Origin: Leucogyrophana mollusca | Lineage: Eukaryota; Basidiomycota; Agaricomycetes; Boletales | Assembly (NCBI GenBank): GCA_021014945.1 | Contig: MU266411.1 | Span: 1 to 64,000, forward strand | Direction: 5' to 3' | Length of the DNA stretch: 64,000 nucleotides | Shown: piece after piece, positions 57,571 through 64,000 of the stretch | Layout: each line of letters begins with the position of its first letter | How positions within the stretch are numbered: position 1 is the first letter of the stretch | Translations under genes and position numbers: made by a program | The notes under the pieces: model-generated | Told to the model about the DNA's origin: nothing | What the model saw: only the letters and a program-made list of their open reading frames with translations | The model's database searches: none

Positions 57571-60202
57571 ATCTTTTGTGAACTCTGGAACATAATTGTT
57601 TTTGACGGTTATACATGCAACTCACCGTTTATACTTTCGAGTGCGAATCGCAACTGTTCGCATTCACTAAGCGTCCCGCATGGCGTAAACTTCTTGCGCA
57701 GGTATTCAACCGCACTTCCGTTCCCTCTTCGTCGTGTACTCTGAGCGGTCACAGGCCCGCAGTCGGGCCTGTCATGACGAAGAGTCCGAGGTTAACATGA
57801 ACCCTCTTGCGCATTCCACAGTATTGGCAGAACACCACAGGGAAGACGTACGATATCACTGCGATATACCATTTTCGATTGCAAGCTGCAAGCCTCTGAG
57901 TCTTCCGGCTTGACGCGGCGATGGTATCCTCGCAGGACTATTCATCAACACCGCCAGAATGATGTTGGGAATCCCGGCATTCTACGGAGGACGTCCTCAA
58001 CACCGCGCAGCTGCCCTGAATTCCACGCCGTTTTCACTCCTCGTGAATATCAATCCGCAGAGTCGCCCCGTGAAACAAGGGGAGGCCTCCAGGTAGATGC
58101 AGTATAGGTCCTTCACACATTATCTTTGCATGCGACATACTTGCGATAGCTTATGCCCACCTTCTCCCCGCCAGCCCTTCAAAGAGTAGCTCTCGACGTC
58201 CGCAGGATGGACAGCGGTTACGCAGCAAGACTTGTCGAATATCCTGAGGGCGACTTGCCCGGGGTCCTTCACCCTCTGAATATAGAAGCCTAGCCCGGAA
58301 TTGCACATGCCTGAGTCGCACGTCCTGCAACGTCACTCACCTTGATCACACTGCCATGGTCATGAGTATTCTGAACGTCCTGGACAACTGCTTTGACAGC
58401 GGAAGGCTAGGCACGGACGCGCTTTAAAAGTGACGCCTCGCCTTAGGACAACACATCACGATCGAGCTGTCGATTGATGGCCAGCAGGGCAAACTGCCAC
58501 AACGATGGCTCCCTCATAGCCTATGGGTCCCAATTCGTGAACACAGCCCCTTGTTGAGTTTTTGAAAGGTGAGTAAATCACAAAATTTGTGATTTGTCCT
58601 GTTTTGTATGAGTAGTCTCTGATCACCGCCTTCTATCGCTATGGTTCACTGATCTTCAGGCGGTGCCTTGCATTCTATCAACCACTGCTGGCGATAGTTG
58701 ACCAGGCGGCGGGGCGACATATATCCGGGTATCACCCGCAGTCTATATATAAGTTGGCCGGGAGGGTGATAAATATACTTCCCCGGTATCTCAACCTGGT
58801 CCGAGGTGAGCGTCTATCACAGTGCTGTGTGTTGACGGTCATGACTCGACGGCTTTCTGATTATTCTGATCGAAGAACCCCGTGGCGTCGAACATTGACA
58901 TGGCACCAAGAGCTTGCACACTTGCGCGGCAATAATGGATAATTCCTCCATTTGACATGTCGGTCGGGAAGGGGTGCGTCTCGGTGGGTGGTGTATGGGG
59001 AGATCTTTGAGGGAGCATCAACATCTTCTCATTTTCTGTCTTGCGAGCCCCCTGTGAGCCGTCGGACGTTACCAGTCTTAGCTTGCAGAATGGGTGTTAC
59101 CTACATACAGGATCAACTGAGGCGCCATATCTGGATCACCAACCACTCCATACCTCGCTCAGCAGTGGTGCCTGCATTGCCTGCAAGTTACTAAATCGCC
59201 TTTCAAAGGTTGACGCGTTGACGGTCATATGATGCATGTTGGATGCTCTGGAAGCAAGAGGCAGTGGGATGCTGTAGGTAGTTTTGGCCAGTTCAGGGAC
59301 TGGGTATGTCTGACAACGGAGATATGGCCCCGAACTTTACTTGCACTGGACACTTGATCAGTTGGTGCCATGTCACCCGCTCAGGAACTAACGACGTGAT
59401 CCGAAACCTAATCGAGGTCAAGAGATCCAGTTTGCTGGTCGCAAGAGTCATCCAAATCGTGATAAAACCGCTTCAAGATTCGGGAGTGCCCCCGGAGAAG
59501 CTGATCTGACGCTCACGGCTCCCTCAGCGCCAAAAAGCAGAACTGTTGAAGCGAAGTACACGAACTTACCGACAACAAAAGACCCGAATCGGATGGAACT
59601 ATACTAAGTTGCCAACGAGATGATGAGAAGAACATACTGACCGTACCTATGTCGTGTGTTCGTGCAAGGCACTGTACACACCATCTGTCGTCAAAAGCGC
59701 CTCAAAAAATTTGCTGGCGCTTAACGATGATTCGTCGTTCCCAACGACGTTTTTTCGCTTTAGCGTAAGGTTACACTAGGGCTCAGACTCCCGGTCCTCG
59801 TGCGCTGGGGGTTCCTCGAAAGCTCCTTGGTGCTAGTGGATCGAAAGCAGAACAAGCTCGTGGTCAACGTTAGCGCGAGCAGCGGAGTTGAAGCCGATCT
59901 AGAAGGGCGTCTAGATCATGATATGATGCCTGGTGTGATGCAGTTGGCAGCTGTGCGGAGAACAAGCGCTCCGGGAAAAGAAAAGTCTATGTAAGTCAAA
60001 GAAAAATAGCCGAGTCCTTGCAAGGGTCAAGGCTAAAGCTCCTCTAAGCCCAAATTGAAATTGGTATAAAAAGCTAACAGTGGAGCGACGACCTCGTTTT
60101 GCTCTCCTCTTTATCCTTCAGTTGTAAGGTCTACCATCACTAAATCCCTACAGTTACTGACCAGAATAATCTCAAGGTCCTATACACTGCTAGACGACAG
60201 CC
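57571..60202. other. Gene-poor stretch (2.6 kb)
   Basis: No supported gene on either strand; all open frames are under 70 codons. A perfect 9-bp hairpin, ACAGGCCCG/CGGGCCTGT with a four-base loop, lies at 57751-57772. A TATAAAAA box precedes the PalI gene. Parts may be decayed mobile DNA but I see no terminal repeats or transposase. Confidence 0.55.
60065..60072 (+). promoter_or_regulatory. TATA box of the PalI/SUR7 gene
   Basis: TATAAAAA 138 bases before the start codon at 60203, followed by a pyrimidine-rich stretch at about 60110. Confidence 0.45.
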
Positions 60203-61213
60203 ATGCCTCGGTCATTCTGTATCCCTGGTGTTATCTTCCTGTTCTGCGCCTTCGTACTCCTCTTCATCGTGTCTGTATCTCTACCCTACCTCACCGCAAT
60301 GGACATCACCCGGGTGCACTCTGCGAACGGCCCAACTATTTCTGGTGCTCAACTAGCACAACTAAGAGTGAGTGGCATGTTTCAAGCTTCTGTTGGTGGC
60401 CAGGGCTGACAACATGTCTCACCTTGATAGCTCGGAATTTGGTACGTTTGCACATCATGTTTGCAGGCAATTCCATGTTGAACTGTCTCGTGCAGGGGTT
60501 ATTGCGAGTACTCCGCTTCTGGTTCTCGAACCTGTTACCATCCTGGTGTGTACCTACCTCCTTTGTCCTCCGGATGGTTTTGTGTTGACATGGAGTATCT
60601 TTACTAGGACATGGATACTCTATCTTGCTTGGAGGCATAAACTCTAACGGCATCTCTACTGAAACTATCGGCTCATCCTGGACTCGTGGACTCGCGGTTC
60701 ACCCTGTTGGTAAGTGTTGGTGTTTACTCTGCTAGAGCAGCTTATTATGTATATACTCGATGTCGCTCTCGTTTTAGTACACGATCGATAACTGACCTCG
60801 TTATTTTACCAGCGACCGTCGTAACCTTCATCGCACTGCTGCTGTCTTTCTCTCAACACATCACTGTGACCCTTGCCGCATCCCTTGTGTCTTTCCTTGC
60901 CGCTGTAATCACGCTCATTGCCTTCGCCATTGACATCGCCCTCTACGCGTATACCAAAGACCAGATGAACAAACTTAACATCGGCGCAAGCACCATCACT
61001 GGGCCTGGTCAGTATCACTCGATCGTCGGTAAAGTGCAACATGCTAATACCCACGCAGGTTTCTGGCTTACATTCGTCTCCATGATTCTGCTTTTCCTTG
61101 CCGGCTGCACTGTCTGCTTTGGGCGCCGTCGGGATCGCATGGCAGGTGCGACGTCCTCGTATCCCATGTCTAGTATGAAGGGCGGTTTCTTCTCGAGATT
61201 TAGGAGAAACTAG
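60203..61213 (+). CDS. SUR7/PalI family membrane protein
   Basis: Six exons (60203-60367, 60431-60441, 60496-60545, 60608-60709, 60813-61007, 61059-61213) encode 225 residues with four membrane spans. The first is VIFLFCAFVLLFIVSVSLPY; the outer loop carries the family motif LRLGIWGYCEYS followed by CYHPGHGY. Two more spans follow (VTFIALLLSF; LVSFLAAVITLIAFAIDIA), and the fourth follows GFWLTFVSMILLF. The tail is basic (GRRRDR, SRFRRN). SUR7 proteins sit in plasma-membrane eisosomes; PalI-type ones act in ambient pH sensing. Exon 2 has only 11 bases (CTCGGAATTTG) and is required to rebuild GIWGYC. The last intron is 51 nt, in frame and stop-free. Confidence 0.85.
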
Positions 61214-61861
61214 GTGGTGTACCGCGCTACAATCTTGAACCATCAGTCTGCGAAGAGGAAGATGGTTTCACGTTCTTGCTCTGGATTTATTATCTTGCTT
61301 TTGTTTGTATGGCTGCGGGATAGAGATATTAATACTAGGGTTGCGGATCTTCACTTGAGCCATCCCGCGAACCACCTGCGCCCGCCAGTACCGCACCTTC
61401 CAAAGTCTTCATGGCTGGCTACCTATTGATCCACAGTGCTTGGCGCTTAGCAGTTGCACCGCGACGTGACTGATTCACATGACCAAGTCACGCCGTGTTC
61501 GTTATCAGACTCGCTCATGCTAGCTAGCCCAACAAAGTCTCCAGCTAACTCCAGGTTTCAAGGCTGCAAGACCGAGTAGAATTTTACAATATGGCGTCCC
61601 CAAGGCAAGATTATTCTGAGCCGATGACGCAAACGTCCACCAACCCCGCTTGAGCCAATATATTTTCGGCTACCGGCATTTGCATGTTCTCGGCAGCGCC
61701 CGCCAACCGAATAACGTCGAGCCAGCAAAACTCAAGGGTCAGTTGGCCGTTGACTTTGGCCTTCTTCGACAGCGAAATTTCGCTGCTTTTCGCTCTTTAT
61801 CCTCCACACGCTCTTTTTCTTACCCCAGGTCTCTGCCTTCTGTCAGAGATCAAAAGCCACC
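61214..61861. other. Intergenic, 648 bases
   Basis: Between the PalI gene and the glucanase on the same strand. Frames of 80-97 codons overlap the glucanase start but have no support. Confidence 0.5.
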
Positions 61862-64000
61862 ATGTACCCTCGCCCTCCTATGCTCTTCTTGAGCTTAATT
61901 TCTGTAGTGATCGTCTCGGTGCGAGGTTTAGGATCGTCGTGCTCAGCGCCCGTAACAAGGGGCGCCGCCGCACCTGAGGATCCTTATTGGCTAGAGACGA
62001 TACCTCACCGAGGGAAATCTGCGTTTAATGACGATCCCGCCTATGAAGTGTTTCGCAACGTTAAGGACTTTGGAGCTGTGGGTGACGGTGTAACAGACGA
62101 TACTTCTGCCATCAAGTTAGCCTGGTCTTTTCCCCAACATCCGATCGGGGTGCTCATTGTTTCAATGTAGTGCTGCTATGTCGGCTGGAGCTCGCTGTGG
62201 CGAAGGCACCTGTGGATCGTCTACGTAAGTGACATTGGTGCACGCCTCAACAATATGTTCTACGAAGCCTGATTCATTGTAGCTTGACGCCCGCCATCGT
62301 CTATTTCCCGTCTGGGTAAGTTCCGGCGGACGAAAGGTGTTTGCTCGCGCTTACCGCCTTCCAGGAAGTACCTCGTCTCGTCCGCCATCAACACTTACTA
62401 TTATACCCAGCTAATCGGCGATGCGAAGAGACCCCCAACGCTCCTTGCTAGCCCAAATTTCTCCGGTTTCGCGGTCATAGGTCGGCCTCATCTGATTTGC
62501 GCGCAACGAGCACCGAGGTCAATCGTACTCATGTATTCACGCTAGATGCCGACCCTTACATCCCTGGCGGTGCCGGTGCCCAATGGTTCATCAACCAGGA
62601 CAGCTTGTGAGTATTTGCGACTTCAATCGCAGGCGTTCTCTCATTCTGTTTACCCCGGAAAGTTTCCGGTCTGTTAGAAATATCGTTATCGACCTGCGAC
62701 AGATGCCCGCGGCTGCTCCTGCCATCGGGTTACACTGGCAGGTCTCGCAAGCGACCTCGTTGATGAACGTGGTCGTCGAGATGTCCACTGCTAACGGTAC
62801 TCAACATCAAGGTAATATATGCACTTCTATTTCTTGGCAGCGAGTTAACTTACGTCCTCGAATAGGCTTGTTCATGGAGAACGGAAGGTTTGCGCTGCCT
62901 TTCTTACCGCTGGTAGGATTTACTTACGCATTCTTGTTCCCAGTGGTGGTTTCATGGGAGGTGTGTATTAGTTCCGATGTTTGGGCCATAGAACTCAATA
63001 TCGCATTTCAGACATCGTCTTTAACGGGGGTAACGAAATACATTATCTTGTGTGACGTGTTTTTGACTGAGTTGTAGGCAAATCTGGTATAACCGTTGGT
63101 AATCAGCAGTTCACTGTCCGTAACTTGACAGTGAACGACGCCGTTGTGGGTGAGTGGATATACTGAGGTCTATAATTTGGCTGGTCACTGACTGCTTCTC
63201 TATCGCAGCGGTATCAGCTGCCTGGAGCTGGGGTATGCATTGATGTGTCCTTTACTAAGGGTTACTGACTGGTATGTAGGTTGGACCTACCAAGGCGTAA
63301 CTATCAACAACTGCCAGGTACGTACATTCCTTTTTATTGATGAATGCCTCATAATGACATTTGGGTCATTCTAGATAGGCTTCAACCTAACTACTGGCGG
63401 GACCACTTCTGCAACTCAGGTTTGTCTAACGTTCCTTTGCTTGCGTCCATAATCTCACAATTGTAGACGGTCGGCTCGGAAGCCATCATCGATGCGGTCG
63501 TGACCGACACCCCAGTATTCATCTCGAACTCAGTTGCTAGTAATGGCACTCTTGCAGGCTCTCTAGTTCTCAACAACATCGTGCTCGAAAATGTTCCGGT
63601 GGCAGTCGGCGTTCTAAACGGTGATGTCGTCTTACCTGGAGGCACGACGCACATTGAGTCCTGGGGCCAAGGCAACGTCTACACCGGTGAAAGCGGAGAC
63701 GCCGTCTTCACTCAAGGCTACATCAACGCTGCCAATAAGCCTTGGAACGTCGTTGATGGCAACGGCCGTATATTTGGGAAGACACATCCCCAGTACGCTG
63801 ACTATGCAGCCAGCCAGATCGTCAGCATCAAGGCTGAAGGCGCTAAAGGCGACGGTAAGACTGACGATACCGAGGCGATTCAGAAGGTCCTGAGGGAGGT
63901 TGGTGATCGTCTCCAGATGGGTGAGCTTGGTACTGATTCTGTATGGTGGGTAGTACGCTGGCTGCAAGCTTATATTCTTCGACGCTGGGACCTATTATGT
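61862..64000 (+). CDS. GH55 exo-beta-1,3-glucanase, N-terminal part (runs off right edge)
   Basis: A secreted enzyme gene with many introns (about fourteen within the window). The N-terminus has a hydrophobic signal segment (MLFLSLISVVIVSVRG; a first ATG lies six codons earlier). A GH55 right-handed parallel beta-helix begins with VFRNVKDFGAVGDGVTDDT and continues with IVYFPSGKYLVSSAI, GAGAQWFINQDSFF, VRNIVIDLRQMP, AIGLHWQVSQATSL and later GKTHPQYADY. The second beta-helix opening GAKGDGKTDDTEAIQ follows. An intron near 63898-63950 leads into YAGCKLIFFDAGTYYV, where the window ends. GH55 enzymes degrade laminarin-type beta-1,3-glucan in fungal and plant walls. Two of the exons are under 30 bases. 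No broken frame is seen in the part present. Confidence 0.92.

Noticed and set aside
57571..60202. Mobile element suspected because of the long gene-free stretch
   Set aside because: No transposase or reverse transcriptase frame, terminal repeats or target duplications could be seen.
1..64000. tRNA, rRNA genes and CRISPR arrays
   Set aside because: No tRNA B-box with matching stems and no regularly spaced repeats other than the minisatellite were found by eye; CRISPR is not expected in a fungus. A covariance-model scan would be decisive for tRNAs.

Overview
The window is nuclear DNA from a basidiomycete fungus, almost certainly an Agaricomycete. Genes on both strands carry many short introns (mostly 46-70 nt, GT-AG, two GC-AG). 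The left third holds a cluster of STE3-type pheromone receptors together with tiny CaaX-ended pheromone precursors, which is the P/R ('B') mating-type locus of mushrooms. No closer placement is possible from sequence reading alone.

Left edge (1-5.7 kb): the tail of a gene entering from the left, two unassigned protein genes (566-1566, 1885-2805), then about 2.9 kb of gene-poor, AT-rich DNA with a roughly 20-bp minisatellite at 4.4-4.7 kb.

Mating-type region (5.7-23.7 kb): five complete seven-helix receptor genes, called here R1 (6548-7988, -), R2 (9896-11359, -), R3 (14887-16396, +), R4 (19142-20816, +) and R5 (22064-23651, +). Four pheromone precursor genes accompany them: P1 (5699-5815, -), P2 (8673-8804, +), P3 (12121-12249, +) and P4 (13648-13794, +). 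The two left receptors point left and the three right ones point right, around a pheromone-bearing centre. By exon sizes and motifs R1, R3 and R4 form one subfamily and R2 and R5 another. Four of the five receptors have an ACAAAGG motif 106-129 nt before the ATG, always in the same orientation relative to the gene. It matches the core of the HMG-box pheromone response element known from Ustilago. A conserved membrane/coiled-coil protein of unknown function (16895-18374) sits between R3 and R4.

Accessory stretch (25-33.5 kb): a 3-dehydroshikimate dehydratase-like TIM barrel, two F-box proteins, a MYND-finger protein and an isoprenylcysteine carboxyl methyltransferase family protein. The last is the class of enzyme that would finish farnesylated pheromones.

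Right half (34-64 kb): mainly conserved housekeeping genes. They are the proteasome subunit RPN9, a double-telobox Myb protein (Tay1/Teb1 type), a SHPRH/IRC20-like SNF2-RING protein with 25 exons, the histone chaperone RTT106, an MFS transporter, prefoldin subunit 3, the rRNA-processing protein MRD1, a BTB protein, a PalI/SUR7 membrane protein and the start of a GH55 beta-1,3-glucanase that runs off the right end. One F-box pseudogene lies at about 46.2-47.0 kb.

In the pheromone system the precursors would be farnesylated at the CaaX cysteine, trimmed and carboxyl-methylated, and detected by STE3 receptors on the partner cell. Beyond the locus itself, the most unusual structures are a doubled intron in MRD1 whose two copies abut as AG|GT with no exon between them, two micro-exons (11 and 16 nt), and three consecutive stop-free introns of 3n length in R2. 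All exon models were made by eye from splice signals and protein family patterns. No database search was run.
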